Below, one piece after another: positions 54,703 through 63,597 of a stretch of DNA of 64,000 bases. The notes beneath the pieces are model-generated. The model had not been told where the DNA came from. It made no database searches and saw only the letters and a list, made by a program, of their open reading frames with translations. The position numbers and the translations under genes are program-made. The stretch is from an uncultured Aquimarina sp. (GTDB taxonomy: Bacteria > Bacteroidota > Bacteroidia > Flavobacteriales > Flavobacteriaceae), in contig CANMKX010000020.1 in the NCBI GenBank assembly GCA_947498595.1, positions 1 through 64,000 of the forward strand, in the 5' to 3' direction. How positions within the stretch are numbered: position 1 is the first letter of the stretch; each line of letters starts with the position of its first letter.

Positions 54703-55143
54703 TTATAAATTAGGCCAACAATTAATCCATTTATCATTTTTAAATTTATAATTATCATTTTTTGCTTCGTCTATTGTTAAATCAGAAAATGACATTAATT
54801 TAGAATCCATTTCTAATGCTTTTATCCCATTAGCATAACCTGGTGGTATACATAAAATTTCATTTTTTGTACATGTTAACTTAAAAAAATCAGGTTTTAA
54901 ATTATCTGATGGATTTTCCCAATTGTCAATTAAAACACAACCTATAATAAAACTTCCTTGAATTACTTTCAAAAATTTAGATTCTATTTTATGACCTTGC
55001 CAAGCCCTTAATATATTTACATCTTTATTTGATATTGTATACAATCTTTTTATGTCAGACATATCAAAATCATTAATAAAAGCTACTTCTCCTCTATCAT
55101 CATAATGAGAATTACCTTTAATTATTTTTAGATTCTTTACCAT
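54703..55143 (-). CDS. Cupin sugar epimerase/isomerase (stand-alone)
   Basis: A 146-residue RmlC-like cupin. A RGEVAFINDFDMSDIKRLY start, the LRAWQGHKIESKFLKVIQGSF segment (first cupin motif) and LCIPPGYANGIKALE (second) are visible, as in WxcM/FdtA-like and WbuC-like proteins. The gene lies between fnlA and fnlC homologues. It probably supplies the 3-epimerase function that is fused to the reductase in CapF; alternatively it is an isomerase for another deoxy sugar. Its start overlaps the end of the dehydratase gene by 26 bp. Confidence 0.8.
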   Translation of the reverse strand: MVKNLKIIKGNSHYDDRGEVAFINDFDMSDIKRLYTISNKDVNILRAWQGHKIESKFLKVIQGSFIIGCVLIDNWENPSDNLKPDFFKLTCTKNEILCIPPGYANGIKALEMDSKLMSFSDLTIDEAKNDNYKFKNDKWINCWPNL

Positions 55144-56155
55144 TTTTCACTTCATTAATATCTTCAACATAATTTAAAGACAGTATTTTACTTATCGTTT
55201 CTTCTAATGTTAGTCTTTTAGTATTATGCGAATGGTATTCATTTGTTGCAGATAAAGATTTATCACCATACTCAAAATATTTTCCATAATTTAAATCTCT
55301 ATTATCAGAAGGGACTCTATAATAACCTTCTAAATCGTCTGCTTTTACAAATTCTTCTTTTGTTAATAGTGTTTCATAAAGCTTTTCTCCATGTCTAGTC
55401 CCTATAATCTTAATCTCACTATCTGATTTAAATATCCTTTTCATTGCTTTCGCTACATCTTCAACAGTAGAAGCTGGCGATTTCTGAACAAAAAGATCCC
55501 CTTGCTTACCATTTTTAAAAGCATATATAACAAGATCAACAGCTTCATCTAAAGACATCATAAAACGAGTCATTTTAGGATCTGTAATAGTCAAAATACC
55601 TGTTTCTTTTATCTGTTTAATAAATAAAGGGATTACGCTTCCTCTTGAAGCCATTACATTTCCATAACGAGTTACACAAACTATAGGTCCATCTTTAGGT
55701 ATATTTCTCGATTCTGCTATAGCTACTTTCTCCATTAGAGCTTTAGATATTCCCATGGCATTAATTGGATATGCTGCTTTATCTGTACTCAAACAAATTA
55801 CTTTCTTAACATTATTACTTTTTGCAGCTTTAATAACATTTGAAGTTCCAAATACATTAGTTTTAGTCGCTTCTAAAGGAAAAAATTCACAGGAAGGCAC
55901 TTGTTTTAATGCCGCTGCATGAAAGACATAGTCTACTCCCATCATAGCATTGTTAATGCTATCAAAATCTCTTACATTACCTATATAGAATTTTATCTTT
56001 GAATTCTGATAATGAATTCTCATATCTTCTTGTTTTTTTTCATCTCTTGAAAAAATTCTAATTTCTTCAATATCTGTATTCAAGAATCCTTTTAAAACTG
56101 CATTACCAAAAGAACCTGTTCCACCTGTTATTAGTAATATTTTATTTTTAAACAT
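55118..56155 (-). CDS. fnlA: UDP-GlcNAc 4,6-dehydratase/5-epimerase (FnlA/CapE)
   Basis: A 345-residue SDR of the inverting dehydratase group. GGTGSFGNAVLKGFL is the dinucleotide motif; CLSTDKAAYPINAMGISKALMEK carries the TDK and MGxSK segments, the latter replacing the usual YxxxK as in CapE-type enzymes; ITDPKMTRFMM and GTRHGEKLYETL are further family blocks. It starts the UDP-L-FucNAc route. Followed by the cupin, fnlC-like, fnlB-like and WbuB-like genes. Confidence 0.92.
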   Translation of the reverse strand: MFKNKILLITGGTGSFGNAVLKGFLNTDIEEIRIFSRDEKKQEDMRIHYQNSKIKFYIGNVRDFDSINNAMMGVDYVFHAAALKQVPSCEFFPLEATKTNVFGTSNVIKAAKSNNVKKVICLSTDKAAYPINAMGISKALMEKVAIAESRNIPKDGPIVCVTRYGNVMASRGSVIPLFIKQIKETGILTITDPKMTRFMMSLDEAVDLVIYAFKNGKQGDLFVQKSPASTVEDVAKAMKRIFKSDSEIKIIGTRHGEKLYETLLTKEEFVKADDLEGYYRVPSDNRDLNYGKYFEYGDKSLSATNEYHSHNTKRLTLEETISKILSLNYVEDINEVKNGKESKNN

Positions 56156-56171
56156 TTTTAAAATAATTAAT

Positions 56172-57395
56172 TTATGTTTTATTCGTTTTTTCTAAAAAAT
56201 ACGGTAGATTCACAAAAAAAGCAAAAACTATAACACCACTTTGCCTATCTAAAACCGTTTCTGTCAGGAAATTCACAAAAAATATTAAAAATATTCCTGC
56301 TTTATAAAAAGATTTTCGTTCTATATTTTTTACTATACCTATATAAAATAACGATATCAATACAATTAACCCTACTACACCTAGCTCTATCCACATTTCT
56401 AAAAATTGATTATGAGCATTATATTTTCTTCCATAAATAGTTAACGGTTTATATCCGCATTCTAAGTTTCTTTCTCTTAATATGTTTTTTGACATGCCTG
56501 CTCCATAACCTAATATAATTTTTTTACTAATTACGTCTAAACTAGATTCCCATAAAATTAATCTTGTTTGCATACTATTTAAAGCATAAACCTGTGTTAT
56601 ATCCAATTCATTATTAAATCCATCAATAACTTTAGAAAATTTATCTAAAATCTTATTATAAGCTAAACAAAAAAATACTAAGCTTATAACTAAACATATC
56701 GACATTAATAATTTATTTATTTTACTAAAATTTAAATAAACATGAACTATTATCAGTATTATTAACGTTAGAAAACCTATTTTAGATTCTGAAAACAAAA
56801 GACCTAATATCAATATTAGTATTAAAAAATATTTAAAAAAATTTTCTTTAAATACTTCTTTATTAATAAGAGTCCATATTGAAATACAAATATACATGGC
56901 ATAATAACTACGATGAAGAAACATGCTATGATAAGTTCCAAAATGTATGTAATATTTTTCTTCTAAAGAATCATTAAAAAACAAATTAAAGATTGATACG
57001 GATAAACAGATAACAACTGCTATAACATTTGAAATAGTAAAAAATCGTAATAAAACAATTATTTTTTTTCTAATAAATTCTATTAATGGGAAAATAATAG
57101 GGAATATGATTATCGACAATTTGTGAATTAAATCTCTAACTGATAAATCTATACGATCTGTCCACATTATACTTATCACAAAACATAAATAAAGTACAAT
57201 TGATGATATATATATATATTTATTGTTTTTAAAATTTTTTATATAATCCTTCCTATTACCTATACAAAATGATAGGGCTACCAAAATTATTATTACCGGG
57301 GATATTATTTTTAAATTAAATGGTAAAAGAATCACTAATGTTTTTAATAAAAAAAATAAAACATTATCTTTATTTATTAAATTTTTCAAATACAT
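56172..57395 (-). CDS. O-antigen ligase/polymerase family membrane protein
   Basis: A 407-residue protein with about 11 membrane helices and a large periplasmic loop (about 240-330) holding the conserved GYGAGMSKNILRERN and KYNAHNQFLEMWIELGVVGL segment, the Wzy_C/O-antigen-ligase signature (the HNxFLE motif). It may act as repeat-unit polymerase or as ligase to a lipid acceptor. A second Wzy-like protein is at 59600-60808, so the division of labour is open. Its start overlaps the preceding glycosyltransferase gene end by 26 bp. Confidence 0.88.
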   Translation of the reverse strand: MYLKNLINKDNVLFFLLKTLVILLPFNLKIISPVIIILVALSFCIGNRKDYIKNFKNNKYIYISSIVLYLCFVISIMWTDRIDLSVRDLIHKLSIIIFPIIFPLIEFIRKKIIVLLRFFTISNVIAVVICLSVSIFNLFFNDSLEEKYYIHFGTYHSMFLHRSYYAMYICISIWTLINKEVFKENFFKYFLILILILGLLFSESKIGFLTLIILIIVHVYLNFSKINKLLMSICLVISLVFFCLAYNKILDKFSKVIDGFNNELDITQVYALNSMQTRLILWESSLDVISKKIILGYGAGMSKNILRERNLECGYKPLTIYGRKYNAHNQFLEMWIELGVVGLIVLISLFYIGIVKNIERKSFYKAGIFLIFFVNFLTETVLDRQSGVIVFAFFVNLPYFLEKTNKT

Positions 57396-58527
57396 CTATT
57401 ATAAAATTGAAAGTTGAATTACTTGTTTTTTTCCAAGAATATTTTTCTATTTTCAGTAAATTATTTTCTATAAATAATTTACTTTTTTGAGGGTTGTATA
57501 ACATTTTTTTTAATGCTTCTACTATAGAATCCACATTATGTGATTCGAAATAAAATCCATCATCTTCTAAAAACTCAGGCATTGGGTCCTTTTTGCTACA
57601 AGCTATTGGCCTACCTGAGGCCATGGCTTCTATGAGAATATTTGGCATATTTTCACAAGTTGAAGCGAAAATAATTCCATCAGTTTCTTTATATAATGTT
57701 TGAATTTTATTATAAGGAATATGACCATGATTATGTATAAACTCTCCTTTAGGGTCAATCTCATTAATGGTTCTTAATAATCTTTCTCCTGCAGATTCGT
57801 AAATAACTCCGCCTACTAAATCAAGTTCAATTGGGATTCCTTGTTCTCTAAGAATATGAATTGCCTTAACTACATTCCATTGGTGCTTATAAACATGTAC
57901 AGTAGAAACATATAACAACTTATACGGAGTTTGATCATTATATAACGATAACTCTTTTTGTTCTTTTATATTATTTTTAAATTTTGGTGAAATTCCATGA
58001 TTAATCTTGATTATATTTTTCTTATCTAATTTTAAAGACTTAACAATCTTTTTCTCTGCATAATTAGATATAAAAATAATTCCATTAGCATTATTAAAGC
58101 ATTTTTTCTGCTTATGAAATAACAATAAAAATCTTAAAACTTCTTTTTTATTTTTTATTTCTTTCCATATATCTCTTTCATAAAGTAACATGTTTCTAGA
58201 CATACCTATAAAAGGTCTGAACGAACCAATATAATCCCCTGTTAGGGATATTAAAACATCACAATCTTTATTAAGATATTTATCAAAAAAACAAAGTTGA
58301 AATAAAAATCTATTCAATATATTTCCATTTAATAATGGAAAACTTTTTTTTATTATTATTTTATGATTCGGTAATTCTTTTAAAACTTTATTTGAACTGT
58401 ATACAACAATATTACTTACATCAAATTTTTCTAAAAAAAAATTATCTAAATTATTTAATATCTCTTTAAGGTGAGTTATACCTCCTCCTCCTCCAATATT
58501 AGTTGCATCTATACCTATTCTCATCAC
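57370..58527 (-). CDS. Glycosyltransferase family 4
   Basis: A 385-residue GT-B enzyme. IGIDATNIGGGGGITHLKEI is the acceptor-side start, and YVSTVHVYKHQWNVVKAIHIL plus TDGIIFASTCENMPNILIEAMASGRPIACS are the donor-site blocks with the E-x7-E motif. It adds one sugar of the repeat unit; donor unknown. The start overlaps the next upstream glycosyltransferase by 29 bp. Confidence 0.92.
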   Translation of the reverse strand: MMRIGIDATNIGGGGGITHLKEILNNLDNFFLEKFDVSNIVVYSSNKVLKELPNHKIIIKKSFPLLNGNILNRFLFQLCFFDKYLNKDCDVLISLTGDYIGSFRPFIGMSRNMLLYERDIWKEIKNKKEVLRFLLLFHKQKKCFNNANGIIFISNYAEKKIVKSLKLDKKNIIKINHGISPKFKNNIKEQKELSLYNDQTPYKLLYVSTVHVYKHQWNVVKAIHILREQGIPIELDLVGGVIYESAGERLLRTINEIDPKGEFIHNHGHIPYNKIQTLYKETDGIIFASTCENMPNILIEAMASGRPIACSKKDPMPEFLEDDGFYFESHNVDSIVEALKKMLYNPQKSKLFIENNLLKIEKYSWKKTSNSTFNFIIDVFEKFNK

Positions 58528-59581
58528 TCTTATTTAAACAAAAGTTTAATATTTTTTCTGCTATAATATCTGAATTCAGATCTTTCATAATCTTTTTTGC
58601 TTCTATTGATATCTTTTCTCTTAATAATTCATCGTTCATTAATTCGTTTAATTTTTCTGAAAAACTATCAACATCCATTAAATCAATTAAAAAACCATTT
58701 ATTTTGTGTATTATTATATCTCTTGGGCCTGCATCACAATCAAAAGCTACACAAGGTAGTCCATATGACATTGCTTCTACTAGAGAATTAGGAAAACCTT
58801 CTGAAATCGATGTAAAGGCAAATATAGACGATTTTGATAACCATTTTCCTATATCTTTTACCGATCCCATCAAAACAACTCTTTTTTCTAATTTTAATAA
58901 TTTAATTTGGCTTTCTATTTTAGTTCTTAATTCTCCTTCTCCTAAAATTACAAGTTTCCATTCATTATTTTCGATTTTAGAAAATGATTCGATAAGATAT
59001 TTATGTCCTTTTTCTTCTACTAATCGTCCCATATTAAGTATTATTTTTTCTTTTTTATTCTTAAAAGAAAAAGGGAAATCTAATGGATTCTTAATTACTT
59101 TTATATTTTTATTTCCAGTTTTTTTAGCTAAGATTTCTTTTGCAAGTTCGGTTTGTGCAATAATTCCATTAGCATATTTATACGTGTATCTTCTAAAAAA
59201 TTCATATAGAATAGGTATTTTTCTTTTTAAATTATTTCTATCAGACACAAATACTGGAATATTTGTTCTAATTGTAGCTATAATAGTTAAAATATTATAC
59301 TGTGTTAAAAAACTTAATACACTATCTGGTTGGATTTTTAAAATAATCTTTCGCATTCTATAAAAAAGAAAAAACTTCTCTAACTTTTTAAAAGAATTAT
59401 CATTATTGATTAAGTAATGAATATAAACTTCTTTTGATATATTATAAAATATTTCATTTTCTTCCTTAAGAAGGATCAAATGAACTTCATAGCCTTTTTT
59501 TGACCAATTATTTGACAAAACAGACATTACTCTTTCTGCTCCACCTTGTTTCAAGGTTGGTATTACTAATAATATTTTCAA
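58499..59581 (-). CDS. Glycosyltransferase family 4
   Basis: A 360-residue GT-B enzyme with ILLVIPTLKQGGAERVMSVL at the front (the GGAERV acceptor motif), then NMGRLVEEKGHKYLIESF and SIFAFTSISEGFPNSLVEAMSYGLPCVAFDCDAGPRDII at the donor site. This GalNAc-type transferase pattern (RPxxxKG-like segment) fits addition of an N-acetylhexosamine; the exact donor is not fixed. Confidence 0.92.
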   Translation of the reverse strand: MKILLVIPTLKQGGAERVMSVLSNNWSKKGYEVHLILLKEENEIFYNISKEVYIHYLINNDNSFKKLEKFFLFYRMRKIILKIQPDSVLSFLTQYNILTIIATIRTNIPVFVSDRNNLKRKIPILYEFFRRYTYKYANGIIAQTELAKEILAKKTGNKNIKVIKNPLDFPFSFKNKKEKIILNMGRLVEEKGHKYLIESFSKIENNEWKLVILGEGELRTKIESQIKLLKLEKRVVLMGSVKDIGKWLSKSSIFAFTSISEGFPNSLVEAMSYGLPCVAFDCDAGPRDIIIHKINGFLIDLMDVDSFSEKLNELMNDELLREKISIEAKKIMKDLNSDIIAEKILNFCLNKSDENRYRCN

Positions 59582-59599
59582 CTTACTACAATCTTTTTA

Positions 59600-60808
59600 T
59601 TACCATAAAAATTCAAGTTCAACCTTTTTTAATAATATTCCTATCAAGCTTAAAAAATCTATATTAAATAAACTATTAATAAAAAAAACTCTATTAATGA
59701 TAATATTAACTACAAAACTTGGTATTATATATATGAAAAATGTTATAATAATTATCTTATTATATTTATAATTGATTTCATGATATAATAAATAAATAAA
59801 CAAAGGTTCTATAAAATATGTCAATCTCATATTTATATCAGGTGCTAAATGAAATACATTTAATAAACACATTGACATTAAAACACTTTTTCTTAAAGGA
59901 GATTGTCTTTTATATGTTACAAATAAATATAGATGAGCAAAAAACACCCAAGAAATTCTAATCATATAAGATATATATGCAGATTTAGATTCTAAAAAGC
60001 CTTTTTCGGCTAAATCTAAACCAAACAAATAAGCTCTAATTTTTGCATCAAAAGCTTCTGGTAAAGGTAATAGTAAGGCTAGATCATATAAATATGATTT
60101 AGATAAAAATATACCTATAAAAGAACATATATATATATATAATATTTTTTTTGTTGTTAAATTCCAATATATACTAAATACATATACTGGAATAAAAATT
60201 AACGTTCCATAATGAACCAAAAATGAAAAAATGAAAAAAGTAAGACTCTTTCTTTTCTTATTTTCAAATATTCCCAAATAAAAAGAATATAATAATATTG
60301 ATGATGCTAATAAATTTCTAATTCCTGAGTATAACCCTAATAATTCAATTGAAAAAAAAATCAGGATAATTCCTATCAAGTAATTACTTTTTGAAACATC
60401 ATTTGTAATCAACTTATTATAAACTTTATACATATAAAACAATGTAAGATATGTTAATATCGAAAAAAACAACTGAGGTGATAATCCAATTTTAGCGAAA
60501 AGAAATGATCCTAAATAAATTACAAAATCTGGTTTATTTAATAATTCCCTTATAAATATTTTTATAGGTTTATAAAGAGATTGATTATAAAACCTATAAT
60601 GCTGAAATAAATCTGAAGTTTCATGGGGCACTAATTGATAAGTAATTAGTGCCCCAAAAAACATTAATAATATTAAGCTTATCTTATTTTTCTTATAAAT
60701 TCCAAAAAAAAGAAATGGCAATGATAAAATAGGAGAAATCATAAAAAAACAGCTATTAAAAAAGCTGATTTTATTCATCTTTGATTTAAAATTTATAATA
60801 ATTCCCAT
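59600..60808 (-). CDS. EpsG/Wzy-like polysaccharide polymerase
   Basis: A 402-residue protein with about 11 membrane helices, starting after a short hydrophilic segment. The EpsG-family features seen are HETSDLFQHYRFYNQSLYKP in the first periplasmic loop, GIRNLLASSILLYSFYLGIF, FSFLVHYGTLIFIPVYVF and a C-terminal NMRLTYFIEPLFIYLLY. It is the best candidate for the repeat-unit polymerase of the locus. The gene is AT-rich with many isoleucine codons, like its neighbours. Confidence 0.87.
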   Translation of the reverse strand: MGIIINFKSKMNKISFFNSCFFMISPILSLPFLFFGIYKKNKISLILLMFFGALITYQLVPHETSDLFQHYRFYNQSLYKPIKIFIRELLNKPDFVIYLGSFLFAKIGLSPQLFFSILTYLTLFYMYKVYNKLITNDVSKSNYLIGIILIFFSIELLGLYSGIRNLLASSILLYSFYLGIFENKKRKSLTFFIFSFLVHYGTLIFIPVYVFSIYWNLTTKKILYIYICSFIGIFLSKSYLYDLALLLPLPEAFDAKIRAYLFGLDLAEKGFLESKSAYISYMIRISWVFFAHLYLFVTYKRQSPLRKSVLMSMCLLNVFHLAPDINMRLTYFIEPLFIYLLYHEINYKYNKIIIITFFIYIIPSFVVNIIINRVFFINSLFNIDFLSLIGILLKKVELEFLW

Positions 60809-60817
60809 TTTTTTAAA

Positions 60818-61327
60818 TTATAAATCAATATTTGTTAAATACTCTTTTTTATCCAAAGAATTCATATTATGAGTATTCACAAATTTATCTTTATTTTTTT
60901 TAAAATATTCGTCAGTAGTCAAAATAAATTTAGCTGGACAGCCTGCGTAAACTCCGTTAGCTGCTAATCTACCTTTAACAATACTACCTGCACCAATAAT
61001 TACATTTTCTTCAACATGTGTTCCTGGCAAAATTATGGCATTAATACCTATAAAAACATTATTCTCTATTTTAATTTTATTAAACATATCTATATTTTTA
61101 TATTCTTCATATAGATTTCTAAAAACAGATAAACTTCCATCATGCGTTACAAAATTAACATTAGAAGCTGTACAAACATTATTTCCTAGTTCAATCAAAT
61201 AAGGTTCAGATCCAAAAAACTTAGTTCTTAACACACAATTATCTCCAAATTTAACTCCAACCTTCTTCGCATATTCGTTAGGAGATAAAATTCTATAAAA
61301 CAAACTATTAAGTATTCTTTTTATCAT
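60818..61327 (-). CDS. Hexapeptide acyltransferase
   Basis: A 169-residue left-handed beta-helix acyltransferase. Repeated hexapeptides are seen in KFGDNCVLRTKFFGSEP, KIENNVFIGINAIILPGTHVE and NVIIGAGSIVKGRLAANGVY, ending with the AGCPAKFI motif. The catalytic His is in NFVTHDGS. It probably acetylates a sugar of the polysaccharide. Overlaps the flippase gene by four bases. Confidence 0.92.
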   Translation of the reverse strand: MIKRILNSLFYRILSPNEYAKKVGVKFGDNCVLRTKFFGSEPYLIELGNNVCTASNVNFVTHDGSLSVFRNLYEEYKNIDMFNKIKIENNVFIGINAIILPGTHVEENVIIGAGSIVKGRLAANGVYAGCPAKFILTTDEYFKKNKDKFVNTHNMNSLDKKEYLTNIDL

Positions 61328-62562
61328 AAATTTAATATTCTTAATTCTTCCTTTACTATTAATTTTCTTACTATAAAATGATTAAACAAATCTATACTCA
61401 ATGATCCTAAAGAAAAAATTAGGACTACATCATTAAACTTATATTCAAAATAGATAATAATCAATATTAAACATAGCTTAATAAATAATGAACTAATAGT
61501 AAAAAACAATGCATATTTTTGGAATGGATAAACTTTAGTTGCTATAGAAGATGGAATAGAAACAAAAAACCAAATAAAATATGGAATTAAAAACCTAACC
61601 ATATATGCACTTTCAGTCCATTTCTCTCCAAAAATAAAAATTACGATCTTAGGTAAGATAAAATATATTACAATAGATAAGATCACTCCCAAAAAAAATA
61701 ATATATAAAAGGTTTTATTATGCAAAAATAATATACTCTCTTTATTTCCTTTTTTTTTAGCCATTTCTGATAATAATACTGGTCTAATAGACGATGATAT
61801 TAGACTTGCAGGTTGAATCATAATACTTGATGCAACTGAATAAATTGCAACTTGACTTAAGGAAAAATATTCGCTAAAAATAAGTATTGGTAAGCTCGAT
61901 GATATAGCAAAAATCAAATTCGACCAACAAAAATATTTAGGGTATTCTTTATATCTTATCGCATTTTTAAATAAAATTTGTTTATTCTGATACTTAAATA
62001 CACCTGTTAAGATATTTTTATCCTTATACATTAAATAAATAATTACACAAAAACTTGCAACTATAAATCCTAATAATAGTCCATATGAACCTAAAGAAAA
62101 CAACCCGATTTGAAAAGCTAAAATTATTATACTTCTTAATACTTTAGATTTACTTAATTTTGTAAATAAATCATCTCTAATTTTAGAATAATTTAAAGAG
62201 TTAATTACAACTTGCAAAAAAGTACCTAGTCCTATAAAAAAAATTATCTCTTTATATTTCACAAAAAACTCAATAGGTATATATAATGTAATCGAAGTTA
62301 CTATTGATAGCACACCTCCTGAGATTAAAGTTATTTTCAATAATGCTTGTGCATCATCTTTTCTAGATGGTAAAACAATAGTATTATCGTATGCTAAAGT
62401 TACAAAAGATGTAGTCACATTTAATGTTGAAATAAAAAGAGCATAAATTCCTATTACTTCTTTTTCATATAAACCAGTTATTATAGGAGTACCTATTAAC
62501 ATTAATATTTGAGCAAAAAGTGTTCCTGTAGATATTTTTAAAATATTCTTAAGAATACTCAT
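61324..62562 (-). CDS. wzx: Oligosaccharide flippase (Wzx)
   Basis: A 412-residue MOP-family membrane protein with 12 or so helices. NILKISTGTLFAQILMLIGTPIITGLYEKEVIGIYALF is the typical start of this Wzx group, and KGNKESILFLHNKTFYIL lies in the central loop. It moves the lipid-linked repeat unit to the periplasmic face. Its place directly after the C4-epimerase gene and before the acyltransferase suggests it is specific to this locus. Confidence 0.9.
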   Translation of the reverse strand: MSILKNILKISTGTLFAQILMLIGTPIITGLYEKEVIGIYALFISTLNVTTSFVTLAYDNTIVLPSRKDDAQALLKITLISGGVLSIVTSITLYIPIEFFVKYKEIIFFIGLGTFLQVVINSLNYSKIRDDLFTKLSKSKVLRSIIILAFQIGLFSLGSYGLLLGFIVASFCVIIYLMYKDKNILTGVFKYQNKQILFKNAIRYKEYPKYFCWSNLIFAISSSLPILIFSEYFSLSQVAIYSVASSIMIQPASLISSSIRPVLLSEMAKKKGNKESILFLHNKTFYILFFLGVILSIVIYFILPKIVIFIFGEKWTESAYMVRFLIPYFIWFFVSIPSSIATKVYPFQKYALFFTISSLFIKLCLILIIIYFEYKFNDVVLIFSLGSLSIDLFNHFIVRKLIVKEELRILNL

Positions 62563-62587
62563 AGTAATCTTCTAAATTGATTAATTA

Positions 62588-63595
62588 TTAGTTTTCTTTA
62601 TTAAACCATTTTATAGTAATATCTATCCCTTTAGAAAAAGAATATTTTGGAAAATATCCTATTTTATCTTTTGCTTTATCAATATTAGCTAATGAATGTT
62701 TCACATCGCCAGGTCTTAATGGTCCATTAATTATTTTTGAGCTTGAAAAATCAATATTTAATTTTTCTAAACCATTTTTAATACTATCTATTAATTCATT
62801 AATATTTGTATTCTCTCCATAAGCAACATTATACACATGATTCACAGAATCTATATCATCGGACAATGCTGCTTTTATATTTGCTTGTACTACATTCTCT
62901 ATAAATGTAAAATCCCTAGAATGCAATCCATCTCCATTAATTATAAGGTCTTCATTATTTCTAAGTTTTCCTATAAACTTAGGAATAACAGCCGCATAGG
63001 CACCTTTAGGATCTTGTCTAGGTCCAAATACATTAAAATATCTCAATCCTATTGTTTCTAATCCATATGTTTTATAAAATACATCCGCATACAACTCATT
63101 AACATATTTTGTAACCGCATAAGGAGACAATGGATTACCAATTACATCTTCTACTTTGGGCAATGATTGACTGTCTCCATATGTACTAGATGAGGCTGCA
63201 TAAACAATTCGTTTTACTGTCTCAGATTCTTTTGCTGCTACTAATACATTTAAAAAACCTGAAATATTAACTTCATTAGATGCTATCGGGTCATTAATAG
63301 ATCTAGGAACTGATCCTAAAGCCGCTTGATGTAATACATAATCTACATTAAGCATAGCTACCTTACATGTATTTAAGTCTCTTATATCACCTTCTATTAA
63401 TTCACATTTTTCTGTTTGAATAAATTCATCTATATTTTTCTTATGCCCTGTAGAAAAATTATCCAGTATTACTACTTTCTTTGCTTCATTCTTTAATAAA
63501 TATTCTACTAAATTAGATCCAATAAACCCAGCCCCACCTGTCACTAAAAAAGTGTATTTCGATAAATCTTTATTGTGGTATTTTTCTTTATACAT
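62588..63595 (-). CDS. UDP-GlcNAc(A) 4-epimerase, WbpP/TviC-like
   Basis: A 335-residue extended SDR. VTGGAGFIGSNLVEYLL is the NAD motif; AASSSTYGDSQSLP and the catalytic YAVTKYVNELYADV follow; HQAALGSVPRSINDP and YFNVFGPRQDPKGAYAAVIP are the blocks shared with WbpP, Gne and TviC. It interconverts UDP-GlcNAc and UDP-GalNAc or their uronic acids. The gene just upstream encodes a WbpA/TviB-type dehydrogenase, so the uronic-acid role is favoured. Confidence 0.9.
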   Translation of the reverse strand: MYKEKYHNKDLSKYTFLVTGGAGFIGSNLVEYLLKNEAKKVVILDNFSTGHKKNIDEFIQTEKCELIEGDIRDLNTCKVAMLNVDYVLHQAALGSVPRSINDPIASNEVNISGFLNVLVAAKESETVKRIVYAASSSTYGDSQSLPKVEDVIGNPLSPYAVTKYVNELYADVFYKTYGLETIGLRYFNVFGPRQDPKGAYAAVIPKFIGKLRNNEDLIINGDGLHSRDFTFIENVVQANIKAALSDDIDSVNHVYNVAYGENTNINELIDSIKNGLEKLNIDFSSSKIINGPLRPGDVKHSLANIDKAKDKIGYFPKYSFSKGIDITIKWFNKEN

Positions 63596-63597
63596 AA

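Noticed and set aside
58503-59363. A 286-codon plus-strand frame
   Set aside because: It lies antisense to a glycosyltransferase with all its GT4 motifs intact; its long open frame follows from the AT-rich codon use of the true gene.
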